Part shown: positions 17,851 through 25,665 of the stretch, piece by piece
How the letters are laid out: every line of letters begins with the position of its first letter
How positions within the stretch are numbered: position 1 is the stretch's first letter
Source: Streptomyces candidus
GTDB lineage: Bacteria > Actinomycetota > Actinomycetes > Streptomycetales > Streptomycetaceae
Direction: 5' to 3'
DNA length: 64,000 bases
Assembly: GCF_014207445.1 (NCBI RefSeq)
Contig: NZ_JACHEM010000014.1
Location: 124,001-188,000, forward strand
Notes under the pieces: generated by a model
What the model was told of the DNA's origin: nothing
Databases searched by the model: none
What the model saw: only the letters and a program-made list of their open reading frames with translations
Made by a program: the position numbers and the translations under genes

Positions 17851-18054
17851 ATGGCTACTGGCACCGTGAAGTGGTTCAACGCAGAAAAGGGCTTCGGCTT
17901 CATCGAGCAGGACGGTGGCGGCGCCGACGTGTTCGCCCACTACTCGAACATTGCCGCCCAGGGCTTCCGTGAGCTGCTCGAAGGCCAGAAGGTGAACTTC
18001 GACATCGCTCAGGGCCAGAAGGGCCCGACGGCCGAGAACATCGTTCCGGCCTGA
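17851..18054 (+). CDS. Cold-shock protein (CspA family)
   Basis: A 67-residue single cold-shock domain, an RNA/ssDNA-binding OB fold that acts as an RNA chaperone in the cytoplasm. RNP1 (KGFGFIEQ) and RNP2 (VFAHYSNI) are intact, and the length is the usual 67 residues of Streptomyces CspA/ScoF proteins. The ATG is preceded by a strong AAAGGAGA site. The gene is monocistronic: a strong hairpin terminator begins 19 bases after the stop. Confidence 0.95.
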   Translation: MATGTVKWFNAEKGFGFIEQDGGGADVFAHYSNIAAQGFRELLEGQKVNFDIAQGQKGPTAENIVPA

Positions 18055-18072
18055 CGCTGACGCGCACTCTGT

Positions 18073-18110
18073 AGCTGGGGCCCGCATCCTTCGGGGTGCG
18101 GGCCCCAGCT
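18073..18110 (+). terminator. Terminator of the cold-shock gene
   Basis: A perfect 14-bp stem (AGCTGGGGCCCGCA and its complement) around a 10-base loop, 19 bases past the csp stop codon. The remaining sequence to 18409 holds no gene or further signal that I can recognise. Confidence 0.85.
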
Positions 18111-18409
18111 GCATGCATTTCCCGTAACGGGTTCCACCGCCGTCGCAGCGCCGAGGAATCCGCAGTCGCAGATCCATGGTTCCGCCCGCAGGACACGGCC
18201 TCCCCCTGGGAATTGCGCAACAATCGAGGCCCCGTTTCCCCACCGCGGGGTCACTCATTTCAGTACCTGTATGCGCGTGCTTCCTCCCGCCACCGTTCGT
18301 ATGTGCCATTCGTTACGCAGGTCATCACTGCGGAGGCCGTCCGTCGTCGACGCGCCGGCCTGGATCCTCCGTGATCAGGAAGCTCGCCCATCTCCGTAGG
18401 AGGCTCATT

Positions 18410-18814
18410 TTGACGCTGGTCCACGCACAGCCCCGCCCGACGCACGCCCAGCCCGCACCCAGGCGGGTGGCCGAGGTCATGGACACGGCCGGGCCCCAGG
18501 TCTGTGACGACATGAGTGTCGAAGTGGCGCTGTCCGTCATGACTGCGGCCCGCACGGGACGACTGGTCGTCTGCGACCAGGACGGTCAGTGCACCGGCCT
18601 GGTCACCCGGCCCGAACTCACCGCCGTCCGCGACGGCTCCGCCTACAGCGACCGCGTCCGCCTGCGCGACATCCTCGGAGAGCACGGAGCTTTCACCTCC
18701 CCCGTGACCCCCATGGCCGACGCCGAGCACGCGATGCGCTCCCGTCGGCTCGGTGCCCTGCCGGTGGTCGACAGGCAGGGTGGCGCACTGGGCCTCCTCG
18801 CCCTCTCCCGCTGA
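18410..18814 (+). CDS. CBS-domain protein
   Basis: A 134-residue cytoplasmic protein made of a CBS pair, a module that usually binds adenine nucleotides and senses energy state. The first repeat covers about residues 19-68 (VAEVMDTAGPQVCDDMSVEVAL...GRLVVCDQDG, here given in pieces) and the second about 80-130 (LGALPVVDRQGGALGLL). There is no fused enzyme domain. The TTG at 18410 is chosen because AGGAGG lies six bases before it; an upstream GTG frame extension lacks a ribosome site. It may be cotranscribed with the next small gene. Its partner is unknown. Confidence 0.7.
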   Translation: MTLVHAQPRPTHAQPAPRRVAEVMDTAGPQVCDDMSVEVALSVMTAARTGRLVVCDQDGQCTGLVTRPELTAVRDGSAYSDRVRLRDILGEHGAFTSPVTPMADAEHAMRSRRLGALPVVDRQGGALGLLALSR

Positions 18815-18866
18815 GCCGTCCCGCCCCCCGGGTCCAACCGCTCTTCCCTTCTCCCTGTGAGGCCAC

Positions 18867-19175
18867 ATGCGCTGCGTCATCGCCCGCTTCCCCTTCGACC
18901 TCACCAAGAGCGGCGTGCTGGAAACGATGAAGGGCATCAAGCCCGAACGGGGCACAGGCGAGTCCGTGATCATCGGCCGCCGCAACTACCCCGTCAAGCA
19001 GGTCGGCCAGGTCATCACCCGCCAGGACCGGCGTGACTTCAGCGCCGGCGAAGTCCTCCGGGCCATGGCTCGGCTCGGCTTCACCTGCCGCACTCTGCCC
19101 GCGGCCGCACCCACACGCGTCCTCGGCGCGCTCCAGCGCGTCTCCGTGCCGCTCGGCACCCCCGTGTCCGTCTGA
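18867..19175 (+). CDS. Small conserved-looking protein, function unknown
   Basis: A 102-residue basic protein starting MRCVIARFPFDLTKSGVLE. It has no signal peptide, membrane segment or motif I recognise, but predicted strand-turn-strand patterns (ESVIIGRRNYPVKQVGQVIT) suggest a compact folded domain. It follows the CBS gene by 52 bases and ends before a strong palindrome, so it probably shares its transcript. I believe similar ORFs occur beside cold-shock genes in other Streptomyces, but this is from memory. Function unassigned. Confidence 0.65.
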   Translation: MRCVIARFPFDLTKSGVLETMKGIKPERGTGESVIIGRRNYPVKQVGQVITRQDRRDFSAGEVLRAMARLGFTCRTLPAAAPTRVLGALQRVSVPLGTPVSV

Positions 19176-19213
19176 CCGAGGGAACGCGCACGAGGCGATG
19201 TATGCACAGCAGT

Positions 19214-19245
19214 TGGGCCCGACCGGCGCGCGCCGGTCGGGCCCA
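19214..19245. terminator. Bidirectional terminator palindrome
   Basis: TGGGCCCGACCGGCGC followed directly by its reverse complement gives a 32-base perfect palindrome between the convergent 102-residue gene and the anti-sigma kinase gene. Confidence 0.8.
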
Positions 19246-19300
19246 CAGCCCGTTGAGGGGGGCGTCACGGACACTGCGCACCTTCTTCGCACCATTGTGG

Positions 19301-19702
19301 TCAGTGGAGGTTGAGGTGGACGGTGACGCGCTTGCCCGCGGGTTCGAGGGTCACGTCCACCGATCGGCATAGCATCCGGACGATTTCCAGGCCGTGTTGG
19401 CCGATCCGGCGGGGGTCGTGGGCCCGGCTCACCGGGAGTGCCGGGGTGGTGTCCGCCACCGTGATCAGCAGTACCTCGTCCTGCACTTGGAGTTCGAGCA
19501 GTATCCGGCCCCGGGCGTACTTCACGGCGTTGGTCACCAGCTCGGAGACGACCAGCCGCGCCCGGTCGAGGAGAAGGACGCCCACCGAGGTTCCCGCCAC
19601 GATGGCGCGCAGAAGGAAGACGGTGGTGAAATCGCGGGCCGCGCCTACGGCCCTGCTGTTGCTACCGTCGAAGACCCTGCTGACGGCAGTGACCGTTCCC
19701 AT
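19301..19702 (-). CDS. Anti-sigma-factor-type serine kinase (HATPase_c)
   Basis: A 133-residue stand-alone GHKL ATPase domain of the RsbW/SpoIIAB-like group abundant in Streptomyces. Such proteins bind sigma factors or phosphorylate STAS antagonists. The N box is SELVTNAVKYA, the middle box reads VADTTPALP, and the G box is GQHGLEIV. The ATG at 19702 begins MGTVTAVSRVFDG; longer in-frame starts lack support. A STAS-domain gene lies 243 bases upstream on the same strand, so the two may form a partner-switching pair, although the gap allows separate transcription. The target sigma factor is not in the window. Confidence 0.8.
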   Translation of the reverse strand: MGTVTAVSRVFDGSNSRAVGAARDFTTVFLLRAIVAGTSVGVLLLDRARLVVSELVTNAVKYARGRILLELQVQDEVLLITVADTTPALPVSRAHDPRRIGQHGLEIVRMLCRSVDVTLEPAGKRVTVHLNLH

Positions 19703-19945
19703 GGACGTTCCCGGCTTCTTCCTGGCCCCGGCCGGTACTGAGGGGCCGTGTCGCACGGCGAGAACCTGTGCCCGGGGCATCACAGCAGTCCTGCTGCTGC
19801 CGCGCGCCACGGGCTGCGGCCCGCCCGGCCGCGAAACCCCTGCCGAGTGGCAGAGGGGGCGGCGCGGGCACCACGGCGAGTACCCGTCCTCAGCCCGGGC
19901 AACCCGGAAAGGTCGACCCCGCTGCGCCGGGGCGGCACGAGCGGG

Positions 19946-20329
19946 TCACACCGGTGTGCCGGGCGCGGCTGCCGCCTCGGCCACGGTGAGGAACAGCTTG
20001 AGGAGCTGGTCGGTCCCGGTGATCTCCAGCAGACGCGCCACCTGCTCGGACACCCCGGCCAGCCGCAGATCCGTCAGCTGGTGGGCGCGCAGAAGAACGT
20101 TGAGGAAGGTGGAGTCCGCGAATTCCACCGCTGTGAGGTCCAGCACCACCACCGGGCTCTCCCCCGCCGCTGTTGTCACCGCCTCCAGCATCAGCGGGCA
20201 GGAGTCGAGGTCGAACTCGCCGGACACGGCGACCACGGGCACCGCATCCAGATCCGTGCGGGCGACCTGGCCCCCTCTGGGATCGGGGACGGAAGAACTG
20301 TCGGATATGTGCGTACGGGGTTGAGACAT
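19946..20329 (-). CDS. STAS-domain anti-sigma factor antagonist
   Basis: A 127-residue anti-anti-sigma protein. The core reads VVAVSGEFDLDSCPLMLEA, and the phosphorylatable Ser lies in VEFADSTFLNVLL, equivalent to the Ser of SpoIIAA/RsbV. When unphosphorylated such proteins bind their cognate kinase and free a sigma factor. The ATG (MSQPRTHISD) gives the normal length. It precedes a HATPase-type kinase on the same strand, the natural candidate partner. Confidence 0.85.
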   Translation of the reverse strand: MSQPRTHISDSSSVPDPRGGQVARTDLDAVPVVAVSGEFDLDSCPLMLEAVTTAAGESPVVVLDLTAVEFADSTFLNVLLRAHQLTDLRLAGVSEQVARLLEITGTDQLLKLFLTVAEAAAAPGTPV

Positions 20330-20795
20330 CACCCGAGTATGCACGCCCGCCGGTGACCTTCGGGCAAGCATTGGCCAAAGCCTTGCCGCGCGACCGCGGG
20401 AACTCCGGCCCGAACGCACCGGGATCGGCGACGCTCATCACGTGCTCGCGGGAAGTTCTGCGGGGCCCTGCCGAGCGCGATCGGGGAGGGGACCTCGCTG
20501 GAGCGGGCAACGATCGGGGACATCGCGGTACGTGAGGACCGAGCAGGGGGAGAGTGCTCCCGGACGTTGCCGGGACCCTGCACGTCGGCGGTGCGCGGCG
20601 TGGCGGCGTGAACGCTACCCGGTGACCTCACCGCCAGGGCGGTGACCTGAGCTGCCTACCCGTGTCGGTGCGCACGGTGAGGTCGTTGTCCGTCCGGCTG
20701 GGGCCCGCTCCGGGAGTGGAACGTGCCCTCTTCGGCATCGTCGTCGGCGGCATGAGCCGCCGCGCGTCTCGTGGCGCGTCACTCTTGGAGGACCT
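20330..20795. other. 466-base intergenic stretch
   Basis: This separates the divergent STAS gene and the flavin oxidase gene and must hold both promoters. A short dyad (CACCGCC-AG-GGCGGTG) near 20630-20645 is flanked by two GGTGACCT copies. No supported coding region is seen. Confidence 0.4.
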
Positions 20796-22370
20796 GTGTC
20801 TGTGTCGCGTCGTGGGCTGTTCGGTTTTGCGGCGGGCGGTTCCCTGGCCGCGTTCGGCGAAGCGGCCGCCGCGTCCGGCGGCCGCTCTGATCGTGACGTC
20901 CGCCGCGGGCACTTCCGTGCGATCGTGATCGGCTCCGGGTTCGGCGGTTCCGTGGCCGCGCTGCGTCTGGGGCAGGCGGGAATCGACACGCTGGTCCTGG
21001 AACGCGGCCGGGAATGGCCCGTCGCCCCCGAGCGTCATCTCTTCGGCTCGGCGCACGGCATCACCGACACCATGTTCTGGCGGCGCCGCACCACCCGGTG
21101 GCCCGCGATGCTTCCGCTGCCGGTACGGCCGAACCTCGGTGTCATGGAGGTGTCGCAGGAAGCCGGGCTGGACATCGCCTGCGCCGCCGCGGTCGGCGGC
21201 GGATCGGTGGTCTACACGGGCGTCACTCTCGCCCCGCCGCGCCGCTACTTCGAGTCCCTCTATCCCGGCGCGCTGCGCTACGAGGCGTTCCGCCGGCAGT
21301 GGTTTCCGAAGGTACGCGCCATGCTCGGCGCGACCCGCATGCCCGATGACGTCTACCGCTCCGCGCCGTTCACCCACTCCAGGCTGTGGGACCGGCAACT
21401 GCACCGCGCGGGACTGCGTACCTTCCCCCTGGACTCGACCTTCGACTGGGCCACCATCCGCGCCGAACTCGACGGCGCCGCACCGCTTTCCGCCACCGTG
21501 GGGAACTCCGACTTCGGCTGCGGCAACGGCGCGAAGAAGTCCCTCACCCGCAGCTATCTGCCAGCCGCCCTGGCCACCGGCCATGTCCGGCTGCGCCCCC
21601 TGCACGAAGTGATCTCCCTGCGCCGCAGGAGGCGTGGCGGCTATCTCGTGGGGGTCCGCCGCCTCGACGCCGGCGGAACGGTCCTCGAAACCCTTGAGCT
21701 GAGCTGCGAGATGCTCTTCGTGGCGGCCGGCACCCTCAACACCAACCGGCTGCTGGTCGCCGCCCGCGAACGGGGAGACCTGCCCGACCTGCCCGCCGGT
21801 ATCGGCACCGGGTTCGGCGACAACGGCGATCAGCTGAACCTGCGCAGTCAGCCCCTCGCCTTCCACGGCGGCAGCCAGGGCTCACCGAGCGCCTCGGCGG
21901 CGTTCCTGCACCGCGAGTTCGGACTTCCGCTCCTGGTGGAAAGCTGGGTGCTGCCCACCTACTCGGCTCTCCCGGCGGTCATCACCTTCGGGATGACCGT
22001 GGATCACGACCACCGCGGGACCTTCCGCTACGACCGCGTCTCCGGCCGCGTCCACCTGGCCGACTGGACCGCCGAGAAGTCGGCCGCGGCTGCCCGCGCG
22101 CTGCGGTCCCACAGTGGCCGCGTCGCCGCCGCCAACCCGGGCACGCTGCCCCTCACGCTCAGCAACCCCTACACCTTCACCGGTCACCCTGTCGGCGGCT
22201 GCGTCATCGGCCACTGCACCGACCTGCACGGGCGGGTGCGCGGCCACCGCGGGCTGTACGTGGTCGACGGATCGCTGCTGCCGGGCAATGTCGGCGGCGC
22301 GAACCCCTCCCTCACCATCGCCGCACTCGCCGAACACGCCCTGGCCGGCATCATCGCCGCCGGTGGCTGA
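20796..22370 (+). CDS. Tat-exported GMC oxidoreductase, cholesterol-oxidase-like
   Basis: A 524-residue FAD enzyme of the GMC family, closest in layout to Streptomyces class I cholesterol oxidase, which oxidises and isomerises 3-beta-hydroxysterols. The N-terminus SRRGLFGFAAGGSLAAF is a Tat leader. The FAD motif is VIGSGFGGSVAALRLG near residue 45. The three residues known from ChoA are in place: Glu382 (LLVESWV), His464 (GHPVGGC) and Asn503 (GGANPSL). Other shared blocks are KKSLTRSYLPAALATGHV and VDGSLLPGNVGG. GGAGG precedes the GTG at 20796; the GTG at 20802 is equally possible. It is convergent with the KS gene. The sterol substrate is inferred; other bulky secondary alcohols are possible. 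Confidence 0.78.
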   Translation: MSVSRRGLFGFAAGGSLAAFGEAAAASGGRSDRDVRRGHFRAIVIGSGFGGSVAALRLGQAGIDTLVLERGREWPVAPERHLFGSAHGITDTMFWRRRTTRWPAMLPLPVRPNLGVMEVSQEAGLDIACAAAVGGGSVVYTGVTLAPPRRYFESLYPGALRYEAFRRQWFPKVRAMLGATRMPDDVYRSAPFTHSRLWDRQLHRAGLRTFPLDSTFDWATIRAELDGAAPLSATVGNSDFGCGNGAKKSLTRSYLPAALATGHVRLRPLHEVISLRRRRRGGYLVGVRRLDAGGTVLETLELSCEMLFVAAGTLNTNRLLVAARERGDLPDLPAGIGTGFGDNGDQLNLRSQPLAFHGGSQGSPSASAAFLHREFGLPLLVESWVLPTYSALPAVITFGMTVDHDHRGTFRYDRVSGRVHLADWTAEKSAAAARALRSHSGRVAAANPGTLPLTLSNPYTFTGHPVGGCVIGHCTDLHGRVRGHRGLYVVDGSLLPGNVGGANPSLTIAALAEHALAGIIAAGG

Positions 22371-22404
22371 CGGGAACTCCCGGGCGCGCGTCCCACATCC
22401 CCGG

Positions 22405-23628
22405 TTACGCGCCGGTGAGGACGAGGGCGGCGTTCTGACCGCCGAACCCGCTGGAGGTACTGAGGGCTGCGCCCATGCGGATGGGGCGCGGGGTTTTGTG
22501 GACGATGTCGAGGTCCATGGCGGGGTCGGGGGTGTCGTAGTTGGCGGTGGGCGGGATGATCTGGTGTTCCAGCGCCAGGACGGTGGCGGCGGCTTCGATG
22601 GCTCCGGCTCCGCCGACGGCGTGCCCCAGGACGCTCTTGAGGGCGGTGACGGGGGCGGGGCGCGGGAAGACGGTGCGGATCGCGCGGTCCTCGGCCGCGT
22701 CGTTGTGGGGGGTGGAGGTGCCGTGGGCGTTGAGGTGATCGATGTCCTGGGGGCCCATGTCGGCGTCGTCCAGTGCGGAGCGGATGGCTTGGGCGAGGCC
22801 ACGGCCGTCGGGGGCGGGGGCGGTGAAGTGGTGGGCGTCGCAGGACGCCCCGTAGCCGGCGACCAGGGCCCTGGCCGGGGCGTGGCGGGCGCGGGCGTGC
22901 GCGGCACGTTCGAGGACCAGGACGGCGGAGCCCTCGCCGAGGACGAAGCCGTCGCGGTCGCGGTCGAAGGGCCGGGACGCGTGGGCGGGGTCGTGACGCC
23001 GCCGGGAGAGGGCGCCCATCTGCGCGAAACAGGCCGCCGGGATGCGGAAGCACATGGATTCGGCACCGCCGGCGATGGCGATGTCACAGCTGTCGGAGCG
23101 CAGCAGGTCGCGGGCGAGACCCAGGGCGGTCGTGCCGGAGGCGCAGGCGGTGCTGACGACGAAGTTGGGGCCCTGGGCGCCGAGGTCGAGGGCGAGTTCA
23201 CCGGCGACCATGTTCGGCACGCTGCGGGGCAGGGCGAGTGCGGACACCTTGTCGGGTCGCCCGGAAGCGAGCTGGTCGAACTCGCGTTCGTAGTGCTCGA
23301 AGCTGCCGGTGCCCACGCCCATGATCACGGCGACCCGGGGGGCGGTCCAGGCGCCCGGGTCGAGGCGGGCGTCGGCGATGGCCTCACGGGCGGCGACCAA
23401 GGCCATCTGCGTGGAGCGGTCGAGACGCCAGGCGAGTCGTTTGCCCAGCAGCTCCTGGGCGTCGAACCCGGGGACGCGGCAGGAGAAGTCCTGTCGCAGA
23501 CCTTCCAGATGGGGGTCGCCGGCCGCGGTGGACATACCGGCGAGCAGGGACTTCCAGGTGGCCGGTGCGCCGATACCGCCCGGGGTCACCATGCCGAGCC
23601 CGGTGACGGCGATGGCATCGCGCATCAT
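22405..23628 (-). CDS. FabF-type beta-ketoacyl-ACP synthase (pair 1)
   Basis: A 407-residue stand-alone condensing enzyme. The catalytic triad is complete: Cys162 (VSTACASG), His in NAHGTSTPHND and His in KSVLGHAVGGAG; the C-terminal SSGFGGQNAAL is typical of FabF and type II PKS KSalpha. The ATG at 23628 overlaps the ACP stop (ATGA); a much longer in-frame ORF upstream runs antisense-like through the ACP and reductase genes and is not used. It sits in a minus-strand set reductase-ACP-KS. A second KS+ACP pair lies 6 kb away. It probably extends an ACP-bound chain in a small specialised lipid pathway. Confidence 0.88.
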   Translation of the reverse strand: MMRDAIAVTGLGMVTPGGIGAPATWKSLLAGMSTAAGDPHLEGLRQDFSCRVPGFDAQELLGKRLAWRLDRSTQMALVAAREAIADARLDPGAWTAPRVAVIMGVGTGSFEHYEREFDQLASGRPDKVSALALPRSVPNMVAGELALDLGAQGPNFVVSTACASGTTALGLARDLLRSDSCDIAIAGGAESMCFRIPAACFAQMGALSRRRHDPAHASRPFDRDRDGFVLGEGSAVLVLERAAHARARHAPARALVAGYGASCDAHHFTAPAPDGRGLAQAIRSALDDADMGPQDIDHLNAHGTSTPHNDAAEDRAIRTVFPRPAPVTALKSVLGHAVGGAGAIEAAATVLALEHQIIPPTANYDTPDPAMDLDIVHKTPRPIRMGAALSTSSGFGGQNAALVLTGA

Positions 23629-23900
23629 GCGGTGGTGCCCGCCGTCGTGGGGATGAGGTCGGCCGCTTCCTGGGAGGCGTTGAGCTGGTCGATGACAGCG
23701 GCGACCTCGGCCAGGGTGGACGAGGCGGAGAGGCTCTCGGGGCGTTGTCCGGTGCGCTCTTCGAGGATGAGGACGAGTTCGAGCAGCGACAGGGAGTCCA
23801 GTTCGAGGTCCTCGAACGTTGCCTCGGGGTCCACCAGGTCGGCGTCGACGCCGAGGGATTCGGTGAGCACTTCGACGATCACGGGGTAGCTGACGGACAT
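23625..23900 (-). CDS. Acyl carrier protein (pair 1)
   Basis: A 91-residue carrier protein with the phosphopantetheine Ser36 in LELDSLSLLEL and a strongly acidic helix II region. AGGAGG sits seven bases before the ATG. It is coupled by a 4-base overlap to the FabF-type KS downstream and lies 41 bases after the SDR reductase gene. A disordered tail of about 12 residues extends beyond the normal ACP length. Confidence 0.88.
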   Translation of the reverse strand: MSVSYPVIVEVLTESLGVDADLVDPEATFEDLELDSLSLLELVLILEERTGQRPESLSASSTLAEVAAVIDQLNASQEAADLIPTTAGTTA

Positions 23901-23941
23901 GGCGGTGCCTCCTGAGCGTGGGGTGGGGGGTCGGGTGGGGA

Positions 23942-25066
23942 TCAGACCGCAGCGGGGACGGCGGCTCGCAGACCGAGACTTGCCCGGAGGTAGCCCGCGT
24001 CGAGAACGGCAGGCGGTGCGATGGCCGCGTGCACGGCGGCGTCGGTCCGGGTGCGGGCGTACTCACGGCGCAGCTGGGCGTGCGGCATCGCGCCCATGGC
24101 GATCTGCGTGAGGATCTGCTCGATCGTGCCCGGGGTCTCCTGCCGGTCCTCCTCAACGAGGGACATCTGCAGCCACGGACAGATTTCCTCCATCGCGTCC
24201 AGAACCCGGCGCAGCGGTGTCGCCGTCGGATGGGTGACGTGGAAGGTGTCAACCGGGCCGGTGGGCGGCTGTTCCGCCAGATGCACGATGACGTCGGCCG
24301 CGTACTCGACCTGCACGATGTTGAGGGTGGCGTCGGTGCGGCCGGGCAGCAGTGCCTGGACGCGGCCACCGGGGCGCGTGCCGGGGACCAGGCGCGCCGG
24401 GTCCCGGCGGGCCAGCCGCGTCAGCCGGGCCTGGGCCGAGGTGAAGGGGTGGGCGGGCGCGTCCGCGGGGCGGGGGGAGTCGGTGACCAGGACGCTCGGG
24501 CGGACGATCGTCACCGGCAACCCGTGCTCGTGGGCGAAGCGGTGGACGGCCTTCTCTCCCAGGAACTTCGACTCCTCGTAGGAGTTGAGGAAGCCGTGCC
24601 GGTCGGTGAGGTCGTGCTCGTGTGCGGTGCCCTTTAGCAGCCCGCCGGCCACATAGGCGGTGCTGACATGGAGGATGCGGGGCCGGTGAGCGGCTGCGGC
24701 GGCGAACTGCAGCACGTGCTCGGTGCCCGTGACGTTCACCGCGTGCAGGGTTTCCGGGGCACTGGCCATCGCGATGCAGCCGGCGCTGTGCCAGAGGTGC
24801 GTGACTTCTTCGGCCAACTCCCGGTGGGCCTGGGGGGACATCCCCAGTCGGGGTTGTGCCACATCGCCCCGGACCATGCGGAGCAGATCCAGATTCCGTG
24901 CGGGCAGCTCGGGGCCGAGGTCGGTCGCCCGCAGCGCGCTCGCCAGGCGCTCGCGCGCCGTGTCCAGCTCTCCTCGGTACAGGACGGCGACCGGTTCTCC
25001 GCGGCGCAGCAGCCGGACCAGCAGATGAGAACCGAGGAAGCCGGTCCCGCCGGTGAGCAGATGCAT
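23942..25066 (-). CDS. Thioester-reductase-like SDR (NAD-binding 4 family)
   Basis: A 374-residue extended short-chain dehydrogenase with TGGTGFLGSHLLVRLLRRG at the N-terminus and the catalytic Tyr/Lys in NSYEESKFLGEKAV. The family (fatty-acyl-CoA reductases and NRPS terminal reductase domains) reduces thioesters to aldehydes or alcohols with NAD(P)H. Placed just upstream of an ACP and a KS, it could release an ACP-bound acyl chain as an aldehyde. Start: the AAGGAG site overlaps the furthest GTG at 25075, so ATG 25066 (eight bases downstream) or GTG 25069 is more plausible. An isomerase-like role in the extended SDR family cannot be excluded. Confidence 0.7.
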   Translation of the reverse strand: MHLLTGGTGFLGSHLLVRLLRRGEPVAVLYRGELDTARERLASALRATDLGPELPARNLDLLRMVRGDVAQPRLGMSPQAHRELAEEVTHLWHSAGCIAMASAPETLHAVNVTGTEHVLQFAAAAAHRPRILHVSTAYVAGGLLKGTAHEHDLTDRHGFLNSYEESKFLGEKAVHRFAHEHGLPVTIVRPSVLVTDSPRPADAPAHPFTSAQARLTRLARRDPARLVPGTRPGGRVQALLPGRTDATLNIVQVEYAADVIVHLAEQPPTGPVDTFHVTHPTATPLRRVLDAMEEICPWLQMSLVEEDRQETPGTIEQILTQIAMGAMPHAQLRREYARTRTDAAVHAAIAPPAVLDAGYLRASLGLRAAVPAAV

Positions 25067-25429
25067 CACACGCACTCCTTCAGGGCCGTAAGTGTGTACG
25101 GCGGTGCTTCACGTTTGCCGGGCGTCGATCGCCGACCACCTTCCTCCGCCCCTCCCCCGCGTTGAAGGAACCACGCCGGGCGTCCCCCGGATGCCCCGTC
25201 GCGCTTCCGTAGGCCTGCGCCGCGCCGCCGTCGTGGCAGGACGCGCACAGGTGTGTGGCCGCGGTGCGCCCGGCGGGGCGTGTGCCCGTTCCCTGTGGCC
25301 CGTGCGGGTGACCCGGGGCCGGGCGACACGAGGAGGAGAGCCAGGGAACCGAAAGGGTGTCAGCACACGCCGGACGAGGCGCCCGGGGGAGCCTGCGGGC
25401 TGTTTTCGTCCCCGTTCGGCCTCGGGCGC
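25067..25429. other. Intergenic stretch upstream of the reductase gene
   Basis: About 360 GC-rich bases between the divergent reductase gene and the thioesterase stump. It must carry the promoter of the minus-strand operon. I see no gene, repeat or clear operator in it. Confidence 0.4.
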
Positions 25430-25665
25430 CGGTCGGTACTGAGCGAGGCTCCGGCGGGCTGTTCGGCGGGACGCAGGACCCCTCGACGCCACTGGCGGAC
25501 CTGCGGGCCTGGAACGATCTGGTGGCGGTGCCTGCCGAGCCGCGCCTGTTCCCCGGCGCGCACATGTATCCGGCGCAGGAAGTGGCGGGGCTCGCGGGTG
25601 AAGTGGTCCGCGGCCTCGACGCGGTGGCTCCCAGGGCGGCCCTGGTACGAGGCTCGGTCGCGTGA
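25430..25665 (+). pseudogene. C-terminal stump of a type II thioesterase
   Basis: One frame gives GGTQDPSTPLADLRAWNDL then AEPRLFPGAHMYPAQEVAGL. This is the pattern at the end of type II thioesterases: a DP segment, the W after the acid, and the FPGxH His. No N-terminal half with GHSxG is found upstream, so the gene is truncated. Its stop overlaps the GTG of the following exporter gene (GTGA), indicating they were once an operon. Confidence 0.5.

Noticed and set aside
23629..24369. N-terminal extension of the KS gene of pair 1
   Set aside because: The extra frame crosses the ACP and reductase genes, has no family similarity, and the ATGA overlap at 23625-23628 gives a normal FabF N-terminus.
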